Assembly: GCA_037443425.1 (NCBI GenBank)
Contig: JBBIOI010000002.1
Location: 33,508-97,507, forward strand
DNA: 64,000 bases
DNA from: JBBIOI01 sp037443425
GTDB taxonomy: Bacteria; Desulfobacterota; BSN033; UBA1163
Direction of reading: 5' to 3'
Shown here: piece by piece, positions 8,244 to 18,068 of the stretch
Layout of the letters: every line of letters begins with the position of its first letter
Position numbering within the stretch: the first letter of the stretch is position 1
Notes under the pieces: generated by a model
Database searches by the model: none
What the model saw: only the letters and a program-made list of their open reading frames with translations
Told to the model about the DNA's origin: nothing
Program-made: the position numbers and the translations under genes

Positions 8244-9341
8244 ATGAGAACAACATTAAGTGTTATTAAGGCAGATATTGGAAGTATAGGGGGGCATATA
8301 CGCCCAAGCGAGAGATTGATAAAATCTATTAGGAATTATATCCAAGATAAAGGAAAAGGGATTATTGAGGATTTCTATGTTAGCCATACAGGAGATGATA
8401 TTGCTATACTATTTTCACATTTTCTTGGCAAAGCCAATGAAAAGGTACATCGTCTTGCATGGGATGCATTTACAGAAGGCACAAAAGTAGCCAAAGAACA
8501 AGGTCTATATGGTGCAGGTCAAGATCTTTTAAAAGATTCTTTTTCAGGTAATGTAAAGGGAATGGGGCCTGCCGTTGCAGAGATGGAATTCGAGGAGAGA
8601 CCGAATGAGCCATTTCTTTTCTTTGCTGCTGATAAAACAGACCCAGGTGCTTATAACCTGCCCCTTTATTTAGCATTTGCTGATCCAATGTATAATGCAG
8701 GATTGATTCTGAGTCCATCGATGAATAAAGGATTCAAATTTGTTATCATGGATGTGAATTATACTGAGGGAGACAGGGTTATTGAGCTCAATGCACCAGA
8801 AGATCTATATGACATTGCTGCCCTCTTAAGGGACAATCAACGATTCGTTATAGAGGCTATTTATTCGAGAAATAATGGTGAGATTGCTGTTTCAGTAAGT
8901 ACTACAAGGCTTCACAATATAGCGGGGAAATATACAGGTAAGGATGACCCTGTGATGCTTGTAAGAGTTCAAGGTGCATTTCCAGCAACAGGCGAGGTTT
9001 TAGCTCCCTTTAATATTGGTCATTATGTAGCAGGTTTCATGAGGGGGAGCCATACAGGGCCACTTATGCCTGTAAGGATTAATTCAGGTACCTCTTACTT
9101 CGATGGACCTCCTATCGTGGCATGTCATGCATTTTGCGTGCACAATGGTAAGCTGACAGAGCCTGCTGATGCATTTGATCATCCATATTGGGATTGGGTG
9201 AGGAATAATGTCTCTCAGAAGGCAACAGAAATGAGGAGGCAGGGTTTCTCAGGGGCTGCAATGCTTCCCTATGACGAACTTGAATACGGTGGGATTGTTG
9301 AAAAGATGAAGATCCTTGAGACAAAATTTAAAATAAGATAA
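8244..9341 (+). CDS. fbp: Class V (archaeal-type) fructose-1,6-bisphosphate aldolase/phosphatase
   Basis: Bifunctional gluconeogenic enzyme that condenses triose phosphates and dephosphorylates the product to fructose 6-phosphate, making gluconeogenesis one-directional. The 365-aa protein begins with the family signature TLSVIKADIGSIGGH, contains VSHTGDDIAILFSH (metal ligands), GAYNLPLYLAFADPMYNAGL, and the C-terminal YWDWVRNNVSQKATEMRRQGF. A clear AAGGAGAT ribosome binding site precedes the ATG. This type is common in archaea and in deep-branching or autotrophic anaerobic bacteria and supports an anaerobic lifestyle with carbon assimilation from acetyl-CoA or pyruvate (inference). Confidence 0.96.
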   Translation: MRTTLSVIKADIGSIGGHIRPSERLIKSIRNYIQDKGKGIIEDFYVSHTGDDIAILFSHFLGKANEKVHRLAWDAFTEGTKVAKEQGLYGAGQDLLKDSFSGNVKGMGPAVAEMEFEERPNEPFLFFAADKTDPGAYNLPLYLAFADPMYNAGLILSPSMNKGFKFVIMDVNYTEGDRVIELNAPEDLYDIAALLRDNQRFVIEAIYSRNNGEIAVSVSTTRLHNIAGKYTGKDDPVMLVRVQGAFPATGEVLAPFNIGHYVAGFMRGSHTGPLMPVRINSGTSYFDGPPIVACHAFCVHNGKLTEPADAFDHPYWDWVRNNVSQKATEMRRQGFSGAAMLPYDELEYGGIVEKMKILETKFKIR

Positions 9342-9365
9342 TGGTTTTTTATAAAAAAGAGGGAT

Positions 9366-10691
9366 ATGGAAAGACGTGTATATATTGAAACATACGGATG
9401 CCAAATGAATGAAAATGATTCAGAGATGATTCTTAGGCTCCTCGAGAAGAGAAATTATCGTAAGACCGAGGAGCCTAAAGAGGCAGATCTTATTCTTATA
9501 AATACGTGCAGTGTTCGAGAAAAACCAGAACATAAGGTTTATAGTGCACTTGGAAGATTCAAGAACCTGAAGGAGAGAAAAGGGGTGATTATAGGGGTTT
9601 CGGGTTGTGTAGCACAACAAGAAGGAGAAAACCTTTTAGATAGGATTCCATACCTCGATATAGTTTTAGGGACACAGGCTATTCCACTTCTTCCAGAAAT
9701 ATTGGATAGAGTTGAGGTTTCTGGTGAAAGGGTATGCGAGGTAGGTTTTGATTCTGGAGGGAGGTATCTTGAATCGCAGCTTCCACAAAGGCCGTTAGAT
9801 CAGGTTAAAGCCTTTGTTACGGTCATGCAGGGTTGTGATCATTTTTGTTCCTTCTGCATTGTTCCATATGTAAGGGGAAGGGAGCGAAGCAGGCCAAGTA
9901 AGGATATTATTGAGGAGATTAGACACCTTGTTGGAATGGGTGTAAAAGAGGTTTGTCTACTGGGACAGAATGTGAATTCATATGGGAAAGGGATAGAGGG
10001 CGAATTAAGATTCTATGAGCTTCTAAAAGAGATAAATAAGATTGAAGGGCTTGAAAGGATTCGTTTTACTACATCACATCCTGTAGACCTATCTAAGGAA
10101 TTGATATGGGCATTTTCAGAACTTGAAAAACTCTGTGAACATATCCATCTCCCTTTTCAATCTGGTTCTAACAAGATTCTAAAGACAATGCATAGGGGCT
10201 ATACACGTGAGGCCTATCTTGAAAAAGTGGAGGAGTTAAAGATGGTATGCCCTTCAATTGCCATCACATCAGATGTTATTGTTGGTTTTCCTGGTGAAGA
10301 TGATGAAGATTTTAAAGAAACCATTCAACTTATAGAAAAGGTTCAATTTGATGACCTCTATTCATTCAAATATTCTCCAAGGAAGGGTACACGGGCAGCA
10401 AAGCTTCCAAATCAGGTTGATGAAAAGCTGAAAGAGGAGAGACTTTCAATTTTACAGAGTATACAGAAGGAGATCACATATAAGAAGAATAAGTCGCTTG
10501 TGGGTAAAATCGAAGAGATTCTTGTAGAAGGCCAGAGTAAGAAAGGCAATCGGGATCTGACAGGAAGGACAAGGACCAATAAAGTAGTAAATTTTGAAGG
10601 AGGGTTTGACCTTAAAGGAAAATTAGTCTCAGTACAGATTACAAATGCTTATCCACATTCCCTCCGTGGTGAGTTAGTTACAACCCATTAA
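9366..10691 (+). CDS. miaB: tRNA-2-methylthio-N6-dimethylallyladenosine synthase MiaB
   Basis: Radical-SAM methylthiotransferase modifying A37 of tRNAs. The 441-aa protein has the three-domain layout: N-terminal UPF0004 domain with three cluster cysteines (YGCQMNENDSE, INTCSVREKP, VSGCVAQQEG), a radical SAM domain with CDHFCSFCIVPYVRGRERSR (C-x3-C-x2-C), and a C-terminal TRAM domain (LVEGQSKKGNRDLTGRTRTN). The ATG is preceded by GAGGG. It ends 10 bp before the convergent Fe-S gene; no terminator stands out in that gap. Confidence 0.97.
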   Translation: MERRVYIETYGCQMNENDSEMILRLLEKRNYRKTEEPKEADLILINTCSVREKPEHKVYSALGRFKNLKERKGVIIGVSGCVAQQEGENLLDRIPYLDIVLGTQAIPLLPEILDRVEVSGERVCEVGFDSGGRYLESQLPQRPLDQVKAFVTVMQGCDHFCSFCIVPYVRGRERSRPSKDIIEEIRHLVGMGVKEVCLLGQNVNSYGKGIEGELRFYELLKEINKIEGLERIRFTTSHPVDLSKELIWAFSELEKLCEHIHLPFQSGSNKILKTMHRGYTREAYLEKVEELKMVCPSIAITSDVIVGFPGEDDEDFKETIQLIEKVQFDDLYSFKYSPRKGTRAAKLPNQVDEKLKEERLSILQSIQKEITYKKNKSLVGKIEEILVEGQSKKGNRDLTGRTRTNKVVNFEGGFDLKGKLVSVQITNAYPHSLRGELVTTH

Positions 10692-10701
10692 TTATTGAGT
10701 C

Positions 10702-11793
10702 TTAAATTCTCCCTTTTTCTTTCATAAGGCGGGTGATCAGATCTTTATAAGTTTTAGGTGGTATAACTCTTTTTTTCCTTTCTTTCATCTCGATTGCCCC
10801 AGTGGGGCAGAAATGGGCACAGACACCGCAACCAAGGCATGTTTCTTGGTCTGGAACCGGGTAATCTCCAACCATCTTTATTGCTTTAATCTGACAGTGC
10901 TCTTCACATTGAGCGCATCCATTACATTTTTCAAGAATAACGCTTGTAATATAGTTTGTAGTGGTAACAGCATTTTTTAAATGGTGTTTTGTTATTCCTT
11001 CAAGTAGTCCGCAACAACATCCGCAACAGTTACAGATAAAGGTGGTCTGTTCCATCACATTGTCTCCCATATGAACTAAACCATAGTCTTCTGCCCTCTT
11101 TAATGCATCTAACAATTGATCCACATTGGCCCTCTTTGCAAATCCTTGTTCTACTAAAAAGTCTGATGCAGTCCCAAGGCTCATACAAATATCTTCAATC
11201 GGAGCAGAGCAGTTCTTTCCGAGATGCCATGCCTCATGACGACAATAACACCTCCCCAGACTTCCACGGCCTGCCTTTCGTATATGTTCTTCTGCTTGAT
11301 CAAAACTTAAAACCTCACTTCTTACTTTTGGGATAGCGTCACTGTACAGATAGGCTTTAGTCCTTGGTGTCTGGGAGAAAAATTCTTTGATAAATTCATT
11401 TGTGTTTCTATAAGTATACATCAATTCTGCAAGCCTTTTCATTGGAAGGGATTCATCCGTACGCATAAAGGTCATCTCAAAAAAACCAGTGACCCCTGGC
11501 GAGAGAAGATATTTCGTCTCTCCGCCCTTTAATGAAGAATAGATGAGTCCCTTTTTGATCATTCCTTTTAAAATTTCTTCAAGCTCTTTTCGTTCCATTT
11601 CGGTTGCCTTTTGAATCTCATCAAATGTGACAAAACCAAATGGAAACTTCGATCCTACCTCAGCCTCCTTTTCACTAAAAAGGATTGCAAGGATTTCATA
11701 AAGACTGCTATGCTCGGGAAGGCCTATTGGATTATGATTAAGCCTCTTTTGAAGTTCTTTTAGAATATCCATTTTGCTCATTATGTGGCCCAT
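10702..11793 (-). CDS. Winged-helix/cysteine-rich 4Fe-4S protein of a redox module
   Basis: A 363-aa Fe-S protein. The N-terminal region (about 35-110) looks like a winged helix (FGFVTFDEIQKATEMERKEL then MIKKGLIYSSL). The middle has GRCYCRHEAWHLGKNC, then a striking FICNCCGCCCGLLEG cluster. The C-terminus is a 2x[4Fe-4S] ferredoxin domain, CNGCAQCEEHCQIKAI and CLGCGVCAHFCPTGAI. The AGGAGG ribosome binding site 10 nt before the ATG fixes the start. It is the last gene of a minus-strand run with two flavoproteins, two ferredoxins and a TRAP transporter. It may be an electron-transfer partner or a redox sensor; the function is not established. Confidence 0.75.
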   Translation of the reverse strand: MGHIMSKMDILKELQKRLNHNPIGLPEHSSLYEILAILFSEKEAEVGSKFPFGFVTFDEIQKATEMERKELEEILKGMIKKGLIYSSLKGGETKYLLSPGVTGFFEMTFMRTDESLPMKRLAELMYTYRNTNEFIKEFFSQTPRTKAYLYSDAIPKVRSEVLSFDQAEEHIRKAGRGSLGRCYCRHEAWHLGKNCSAPIEDICMSLGTASDFLVEQGFAKRANVDQLLDALKRAEDYGLVHMGDNVMEQTTFICNCCGCCCGLLEGITKHHLKNAVTTTNYITSVILEKCNGCAQCEEHCQIKAIKMVGDYPVPDQETCLGCGVCAHFCPTGAIEMKERKKRVIPPKTYKDLITRLMKEKGRI

Positions 11794-11818
11794 AATAAGT
11801 TTACCTCCTCTTTATATA

Positions 11819-12112
11819 TCAAACCCTGAAATGCTCTCCACTTGCCTTTCTTTTCCATCGAACCCTCTGAATAAGCGGAAGATTCAACTTAAGCGCACCT
11901 TTCCTTGGGCAATGCATAACACAAATCCCACAATACCAGCATTCATCAGGGAAGAGAATAATAGGGGTTGATCCTTTTTGCGGATTTGGAATTAGAATAT
12001 CCATGGGACATATATTAACACATATGTTACAGCCGTTACATCGTTTTTCATTAAAGATAAGAGGTCTGTTTGGTGTTATAGGATTCGGGATTGCATAGAT
12101 TTTGGTTTTCAT
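11819..12112 (-). CDS. 2x[4Fe-4S] ferredoxin, partner of the 664-aa flavoprotein
   Basis: A 97-aa ferredoxin with two complete cluster motifs, CNGCNICVNICPMDIL and CWYCGICVMHCP. The start overlaps the stop of the flavoprotein gene by 4 bp, indicating tight co-expression. It shares the internal signature PNPQKG and PDECWxCG with the second ferredoxin at 15921, so the two are paralogues. It resembles a shortened AprB, the electron-transfer subunit of APS reductase, but is too short and lacks the AprB tail. Probably passes electrons to or from the flavoprotein FAD. Confidence 0.82.
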   Translation of the reverse strand: MKTKIYAIPNPITPNRPLIFNEKRCNGCNICVNICPMDILIPNPQKGSTPIILFPDECWYCGICVMHCPRKGALKLNLPLIQRVRWKRKASGEHFRV

Positions 12113-14103
12113 TTCAACCCTTTCTTTTCCTTTATAGCTTGATTTTTTAAATATTCTTTATTCCTTGATTCATAATTATCACTTAGAGAACCATAAAAAT
12201 CGATTGGGAGATATGAAATTTTTACATCACCATCTACCTGTTTAAGGATAATAAACCTTTTCCATTCTGGTGGGTCCATCTCAGGAAAGTCATATCTATT
12301 AAAACCAAGAAATTTACTGCTTGCCTTTCTTGCAAGTGAACTATGTAGAATCATTTCACAGCAAGTTAATATATCAATGACCTCGAGTGTTCGCATCAAT
12401 CTATGGGGATCTGGTGCATAAAGTCGCGGCACCTCATTTTTAAAAATATCTTTAAACCATAGAAGGCCAATCTTAAGAAGTTCCTCATTTTTTTGATCCC
12501 CACAATAGTTCTGCATAATCCTTGAACTTGCAGCATTCAGTTCCTTCCAATTGAGACCTTTTAAACGAGTATTTTTTGTAAGTGAATATATTCGAATCTT
12601 TTCTTCCTCCACCTGTTTTCTATCTATTTTTGCCTTTTTTATTTTATTAAGATTTTGAGAAGCCTTTCTTCCAGCATATCTCCCAGTTGCAGCAGCATGG
12701 TGATGATAATTTGAAGAAAAGAGTTGATCACCCGCAGCATAGAGACATTCAAGAGAGGTTTGGAGATTCCAATCTACCATTAGGCCCCCACATGGGCCGA
12801 CTTCACCAAAAATCCTTTTATTGGGAGAAGCGGGGGTGCGAAGAGGATCTGAGCCTAAAAAAAGGTAGCTTTGAAGGAGGTCCTTATCAGGACAAAACCC
12901 AGCCCTTGTATAATTCTCATATATTGGGATTCTTGTTTTTCCCTCTTCACCCACCATCAATCCCCAAATAACACGACGCTCATCATCGGGCATTCCTGGA
13001 AGGTCGGCGTATAATGGAAGAACAAACTCTCCCTTTCTTATTTTTTCTTCAAGATCAGGAATAAGTTGGGGTCTTTTGTATTCATAGGATTGAGACCTTT
13101 CCCCTAAAAATTTCTGACCCGAAGCTGGGATGCAACGTTCAAGAACCGTTTTCAGTATTTTTTCATTTCGATCAACCCATGGGATCTGCTTTCCATTTGC
13201 ATCTACCATTGAACAGGGATACCATGTATTGAATGGATTTCCCTGACCATAAATTGGAAAGCCATTGCCACTTCCCATGATATGAGGGGTTGATTTTTCC
13301 ATGAGTGTAAATTCAGCCCCTGCTCTGTATGCAATTGCATGACCATCACCCACATTTGTCTGTGGTCTTAATGTATCAAAACCAGTCAGTTCTGATTGGA
13401 ATTGCCAGATCCTTTGTGGCCGAGAAAGGCAAAGTATCGTAGCCTTAGCATTGAATATAAAGAATTCACCCGTTCTAACATTGATTCCAGTGGCTCCAAT
13501 AATCCTTTGCCCTTGCCTTCCTCTTTCATTTAATAATGAGGTGGCCATTATGCGGTCAAAAATCTTTACACCTAATCGTTTACATTCTTTGAACAACGAG
13601 GGTTTAAATGTTGTTCCCCATACTCTAAAATGAATCTTATTTTCATAATCATAAGCGAAGAGAAATTTTGTCTTTTCATCCCTAAATTTTGCCCCTTTGA
13701 ATTCATCCTCAGTATCTCGAATCTTTCCCCCAATCTCCTCCAATTCAAGCAAGGTATCGAAGCTTTCCCTTGCTGATATATAGAAGGATATTGCATTGCA
13801 ATAACCTCCTGAATCCAGTTGTTCAGCCTCTAAAATATCTTCAGCCGTAATTTTGGATAATGGGTTTGGTGTTAGCACCCAATGGTCACAACCCGCCCCT
13901 CCAGCTCCGCTTCTTATGGTTGCTGCCTTCTCTACAATAGTAACATCTGCACCATTTCTCGAAGCACTAATAGCTGCCCAGCAGCCAGCAATACCGCCAC
14001 CAAGGACAAGTATATCGGTTTCAATCAGGGTCTCTTTATCATAACGAATGGGATAAGGCCATTCAGGTAGGCCATAGCGCTTTATATATTCATTCCAGTC
14101 CAT
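12109..14103 (-). CDS. Fumarate reductase/AprA-like FAD flavoprotein (664 aa)
   Basis: FAD-dependent oxidoreductase of the succinate dehydrogenase/fumarate reductase flavoprotein superfamily. The FAD-binding start reads DILVLGGGIAGCWAAISASRNG followed by VTIVEK; SGAGGAGCDHW is the next FAD contact block; a C-terminal LYAAGDQLFSSNYHHHAAATGR corresponds to the second FAD segment. The layout is closer to AprA-like proteins than to SdhA, but the full set of APS reductase residues was not verified. Lies between its ferredoxin and a second, diverged flavoprotein. The substrate is unknown; the adjacent TRAP transporter suggests an imported organic acid (inference). Confidence 0.82.
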   Translation of the reverse strand: MDWNEYIKRYGLPEWPYPIRYDKETLIETDILVLGGGIAGCWAAISASRNGADVTIVEKAATIRSGAGGAGCDHWVLTPNPLSKITAEDILEAEQLDSGGYCNAISFYISARESFDTLLELEEIGGKIRDTEDEFKGAKFRDEKTKFLFAYDYENKIHFRVWGTTFKPSLFKECKRLGVKIFDRIMATSLLNERGRQGQRIIGATGINVRTGEFFIFNAKATILCLSRPQRIWQFQSELTGFDTLRPQTNVGDGHAIAYRAGAEFTLMEKSTPHIMGSGNGFPIYGQGNPFNTWYPCSMVDANGKQIPWVDRNEKILKTVLERCIPASGQKFLGERSQSYEYKRPQLIPDLEEKIRKGEFVLPLYADLPGMPDDERRVIWGLMVGEEGKTRIPIYENYTRAGFCPDKDLLQSYLFLGSDPLRTPASPNKRIFGEVGPCGGLMVDWNLQTSLECLYAAGDQLFSSNYHHHAAATGRYAGRKASQNLNKIKKAKIDRKQVEEEKIRIYSLTKNTRLKGLNWKELNAASSRIMQNYCGDQKNEELLKIGLLWFKDIFKNEVPRLYAPDPHRLMRTLEVIDILTCCEMILHSSLARKASSKFLGFNRYDFPEMDPPEWKRFIILKQVDGDVKISYLPIDFYGSLSDNYESRNKEYLKNQAIKEKKGLK

Positions 14104-14139
14104 ATTTATCCTTCTTCATCAAATGGTGTTAATCTTTTG

Positions 14140-15918
14140 TTACTGAATAGGTATTTTATTAAATTTCCAGTCACCAGTTTCATCTCTGCTTATAGCAAGA
14201 AATACATACCAATTATCATTGTCCTCCTCAGGATACTCTCTTCTATAAAAATCAAAGGCAGCTCTACTTTCTTTTCTCTCAATGGATGACCTCAATATCA
14301 ATTCAGCATTATCAATAATCGATTTCACTTCAAGGCTTCTACTTAATTCGTGAGGATTTTCAGCCTTAAGCGGAGCTTGTTTTGCATCCTCAAGCCTTGT
14401 AAGTCCTCTTTTAAGGAGGCCCTCACCACGGATATCGCCACAATAAAAATCAATAAGATTTTGAACATAGATTTCAACCTCTTTCCAGTAAAAGCCTTTT
14501 TTGCAATTCAAGATTTGACTGTATATCTCTCTTCTTTTCATTATCGTTTCTTTATCTACTGAAAGAAATGCATTCTGTTCTTTAGCCCTTTTCTTTGCCA
14601 TCTCACCTGCTCGCCAACCCATTGTCAGTGCACCAGGACCAGAGGCCCAGGGGACACCACCTACCTCGTCTCCTGCCCCAAAAAGATTTCTAATATCTGT
14701 TTCCAAATCTTTATTTACCCATAATCCTTTAGCTGCTGTTCCTGCTAATTCACGGTTTGCCCAGCCTGCATATTCCTGAGGGTTCCTTCTTAAATCAAGT
14801 CTTTCCTCTTCTTCGAAATAACGCATAAACTGTGTACCCTTTCCTTCATTTCTTATTGACCATCTTATATAATCAATTTCGTAATCAGTGGCTTCGGAGA
14901 AATCAAGAAAGAATGGCCCCTCTCCCTTAGAGACTCTTCTCGGTAACGAGGCACGACCACCACGCCAGAGCTTTCTATCCTCCAGCCATTTTTTCCTTGT
15001 TTCAATGGGATCAAATCTTTCTTTACCAAGATTATCCCAATCATAAAAGTAGGTCCTCGGAACGATTATATTTCCAAAACCATCTATAATTCGAGCTGAA
15101 GGTTGAACCGTGTTTCTTGGATCACCATAATTTGGAGAATAGTATCCGCACACGGATAATAGTCTTGAGCTTAGAAATTCGATATTAATTATTGGTAATC
15201 CAATTCTTATGGCCATAGATGTTCCATCACCTGTTAAAGTAGGTGGAAGCCTTGTATTGAAATCAACTCCCGAGGGATTTCTACTTAATCTATTAGACCT
15301 TCCTGAGGAGAGGATAACTGCCTTTGCTTTAAAAAAGTAGATATCTGCTGTGCGAGTGCCTATTCCTACAGCACCTGAAATCTGTCCATCAGTCTTTATT
15401 AGATCGGTCATCTGAACTCGATTAATAATATTAACCCCTCTTTTTTTTGCCTCATTTGTTAGTTTAAGCTTTAAAAATCTTCCGTCAAAATTAAAAGATG
15501 ATGGTACACTATGGAATTGATATACGATTCTGAATTTGCCAGGGGCTTTGCTATCTTCATATCTGAAATTTATACCAAATCTTTCAAGATCAAGAACCCT
15601 ATCATATATCGATTCTGCAATTAGATAGAATAAGTCTTTTCTTAAAAAGCCAAAGGCCACTGCCTGTTTATGATCCTCAAACATATCTTCGATACTGTAG
15701 CCCATCTTTTCATGAACCGGTGGTATATAGGCCCATAGGTGGTCTATACCCGATGAGGCACATCCACTTGCAATAGTATTCGATTTTTCAACAAGCGTTA
15801 CTTTTATATCCTGATCCTCAGATGCCTTTATTGCAGCCATTAGGCCTGCCAGTCCACCGCCAATTATCAAGACATCCGTTTCTAATGGAATTATTTGAGG
15901 TTCCATTTTAGCCTCCAC
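14140..15918 (-). CDS. Second fumarate reductase-like FAD flavoprotein (592 aa)
   Basis: Paralogue of the preceding flavoprotein. N-terminal FAD site DVLIIGGGLAGLMAAIKASED and VTLVEKSNTIASGCASSG; C-terminal FAD segment LFGAGDEVGGVPWASGPGALTMGWRAG. It differs from its neighbour in having no histidine-rich HHHAAATGR block, with WASGPGALTMGW in its place, so the two probably act on different substrates or form a heteromer. Its own small ferredoxin lies directly upstream in the operon at 15921-16157. Function beyond FAD-dependent redox chemistry cannot be named. Confidence 0.8.
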   Translation of the reverse strand: MEAKMEPQIIPLETDVLIIGGGLAGLMAAIKASEDQDIKVTLVEKSNTIASGCASSGIDHLWAYIPPVHEKMGYSIEDMFEDHKQAVAFGFLRKDLFYLIAESIYDRVLDLERFGINFRYEDSKAPGKFRIVYQFHSVPSSFNFDGRFLKLKLTNEAKKRGVNIINRVQMTDLIKTDGQISGAVGIGTRTADIYFFKAKAVILSSGRSNRLSRNPSGVDFNTRLPPTLTGDGTSMAIRIGLPIINIEFLSSRLLSVCGYYSPNYGDPRNTVQPSARIIDGFGNIIVPRTYFYDWDNLGKERFDPIETRKKWLEDRKLWRGGRASLPRRVSKGEGPFFLDFSEATDYEIDYIRWSIRNEGKGTQFMRYFEEEERLDLRRNPQEYAGWANRELAGTAAKGLWVNKDLETDIRNLFGAGDEVGGVPWASGPGALTMGWRAGEMAKKRAKEQNAFLSVDKETIMKRREIYSQILNCKKGFYWKEVEIYVQNLIDFYCGDIRGEGLLKRGLTRLEDAKQAPLKAENPHELSRSLEVKSIIDNAELILRSSIERKESRAAFDFYRREYPEEDNDNWYVFLAISRDETGDWKFNKIPIQ

Positions 15919-15920
15919 CT

Positions 15921-16157
15921 TTACCTAAGAAATCCACCTCTCATGGGAAATGGTGTCACTATCTTAATAGCCCCTTTTTCACTTTGGGGACAGAATGTTA
16001 TACAGCATCCACAGAACCAGCATTCATCAGGATACATCTCAATAGGTGGCTTCCCTTTTTGTGGATTTGGGGCTAATGCATCACACATACAAACATCTAC
16101 ACAGACATTACAGCCAGTACATGAATCTTCACTAAAATATATATGTCTGTAACCCAT
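15921..16157 (-). CDS. 2x[4Fe-4S] ferredoxin, partner of the 592-aa flavoprotein
   Basis: A 78-aa ferredoxin with CTGCNVCVDVCMCDAL and CWFCGCCITFCPQSEKGAI. Paralogue of the 97-aa ferredoxin (shared PNPQKG and PDECWxCG). The second cluster motif has an extra cysteine (CGCC) and a two-residue extension, C-PQSEKG-A. Its start overlaps the end of the TRAP permease gene by 26 bp, an unusually long overlap that implies translational coupling. Electron-transfer partner of the flavoprotein that follows. Confidence 0.82.
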   Translation of the reverse strand: MGYRHIYFSEDSCTGCNVCVDVCMCDALAPNPQKGKPPIEMYPDECWFCGCCITFCPQSEKGAIKIVTPFPMRGGFLR

Positions 16158-18039
16158 TTCTTAACCTCCAAGTTTTGTTCCTTTTCCAGTTATAAATTAT
16201 TGCAATTATTAATAGTATAGTCCCTGATATGAATAAAATGGTCTTGAAATCCATTATGAAGTATAAAAATAAAAGGATACCTCCTGCGCCAGTTAATATC
16301 CTTTCGAATAATTTACAATTGGTAAAGATAAATCCTACAAAGTTTATTTCAAATGCAAGAAGGCAGGTAGCACTTGCAATAATAGAAATTATCCCCTGGA
16401 AGGGTTCTTTAGATTTAAGCAATAAAAAAGGTGAATAAATAAACATAAATGGGATAAGGAATCCTCCTATTGCAATCTTCATTGATTCCACTGCTGTCTT
16501 CATATATTTTGCATTTGCAAGCTTTGCGGCTACAAGGGATGCCATTGCAACAGGAGGTGTAACAAATGCAAAGCTTGCCATGTACATAATAAAAAAGTTT
16601 GCCTCTTCAAACCCCACTTTCATTTTAACGAGTGCAGGGACTGCAAATACAGAAAGAATGAAATATGCAGTAAGGGCAGCACCAGCACATCCCAAGACAA
16701 AACAGATGGCCGCAATGATCAGCAGGGCAAGAAATAGGTATCCCCCACTCCATAACATTATTCCTGATGAGAGCTTAACTCCTAAGCCACTTAGTGTAAG
16801 TGTGGCCATAACCATTCCAATACAGGCTGCCGATACTCCAATGCCTGCTCCAGCCCTTGCGCCCTTTACAAATCCCTCGATTATGTCAGTCAGTTTTGGA
16901 CGATCTTCCTTCAGGAAATTAATGAGGATCGAGCTTATAATAGCCCAAAAGGCTACATACATAACACTGTAGCCCTTTATCAAGAGATATATTATAACCA
17001 AAAAAGGTATAAGGAAGATTAAAAGGGAGAGAATGATTTCTTTTAACTCTATCTTTTCTTCAGGTATTCTACCTATCTGAAGTTTTCCAGATCTTAGGTA
17101 AACATATAAACCAACTCCCCAGTAGTATAACAGTGCTGGGATAACAGCCATGGTAATTATCTTTAAATAAGGAATACCAGTAAGCCCAGCCATTCCAAAG
17201 GCTACGATTCCCATAACAGGTGGCATTATCAGTCCACCTGTGGAGGCGGAAGCCTCAATTGCAGCTGCGTGCTCAGGTTTGTAGCCCGTCTTCTTCATTA
17301 GGGGAATGGTAAATGATCCTGTAATCACAACATTTGCAGCTGCACTCCCTGTTATCGAGCCCACAATAGAGCTACTGATTACTGCCATCATCCCAGGGCC
17401 TCCTCTGATTCTACTTGCCAGTATCCGAGCCAGTATCATAAATATACGTGTTCCTCCAAGTGATTGAAGTACAGCCCCGAAGATTACAAATAAGAAGATA
17501 AAATTGGCAGATGTTGGCAGTGCAACTCCAAATATTCCATTAACAAGGCCAATAGAAAGATTTGATATGGTCTGGGCAATATCATATGCAGTGCAACGAA
17601 AAGGTTCTGGAAGATTTTTTCCAATAAAAGGATAACCTATAGCAATAATAGTAATAATTGGAAGTATTAAACCAAATTCCCTGCGAGTTGCCTCGATAAC
17701 GAGGATAATGAGTATGACACCAGTGATTAAATCCAGTGTCGTATTGAAATAGGCTCTATTTTCAAGCTCTTTCCAATTTAATTGGATATAGCCTGTTGAG
17801 AGAAAAGAAAAAACCGCAAGGACTAAAAAACATAACTTCGAGAGGCGGGTCTTTCCTTTGAGGATTCCGTCAAAAAATACCAACAAAAGTGATAAACCAA
17901 GGTGAGTATTTAGATGGGGTTTTGGGGCCTGAAGTAGCACCTGGGAGGAAATCATATGATAGGCAGACATAAAGATACCAAGGATGAGAAATAGAAGATA
18001 TAATCTGTTTTCCCTGACTTCTTTTAGCCAGTTTGACAT
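16132..18039 (-). CDS. TRAP transporter fused permease (4TM/12TM, DctQM-type)
   Basis: The membrane component of a TAXI-type TRAP transporter, with small and large permease domains fused in one 635-aa chain. Hydrophobic segments run throughout; the large-domain signature includes GGPGMMAVISSSIVGSITGSAAANV and EASASTGGLIMPPVMG. Uses an ion gradient to import a carboxylate delivered by the periplasmic receptor encoded just upstream (18069). Being followed directly by ferredoxin and flavoprotein genes, it likely feeds their substrate into the cell (inference). Confidence 0.93.
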   Translation of the reverse strand: MSNWLKEVRENRLYLLFLILGIFMSAYHMISSQVLLQAPKPHLNTHLGLSLLLVFFDGILKGKTRLSKLCFLVLAVFSFLSTGYIQLNWKELENRAYFNTTLDLITGVILIILVIEATRREFGLILPIITIIAIGYPFIGKNLPEPFRCTAYDIAQTISNLSIGLVNGIFGVALPTSANFIFLFVIFGAVLQSLGGTRIFMILARILASRIRGGPGMMAVISSSIVGSITGSAAANVVITGSFTIPLMKKTGYKPEHAAAIEASASTGGLIMPPVMGIVAFGMAGLTGIPYLKIITMAVIPALLYYWGVGLYVYLRSGKLQIGRIPEEKIELKEIILSLLIFLIPFLVIIYLLIKGYSVMYVAFWAIISSILINFLKEDRPKLTDIIEGFVKGARAGAGIGVSAACIGMVMATLTLSGLGVKLSSGIMLWSGGYLFLALLIIAAICFVLGCAGAALTAYFILSVFAVPALVKMKVGFEEANFFIMYMASFAFVTPPVAMASLVAAKLANAKYMKTAVESMKIAIGGFLIPFMFIYSPFLLLKSKEPFQGIISIIASATCLLAFEINFVGFIFTNCKLFERILTGAGGILLFLYFIMDFKTILFISGTILLIIAIIYNWKRNKTWRLRNGLQTYIF

Positions 18040-18068
18040 ATTTAAATTTTTAAGTAAAGGATAGGCAA

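Noticed and set aside
9366..9500. Additional UGA-read-through frames elsewhere (checked by eye at gene ends)
   Set aside because: Other genes ending in UGA show no sensible continuation or hairpin at SECIS distance; only 41431 does.
12109..12112. APS reductase (AprBA) for sulfate reduction
   Set aside because: The ferredoxins (97 and 78 aa) are too short for AprB, there are two flavoproteins, and no sat, qmo or dsr genes are near.
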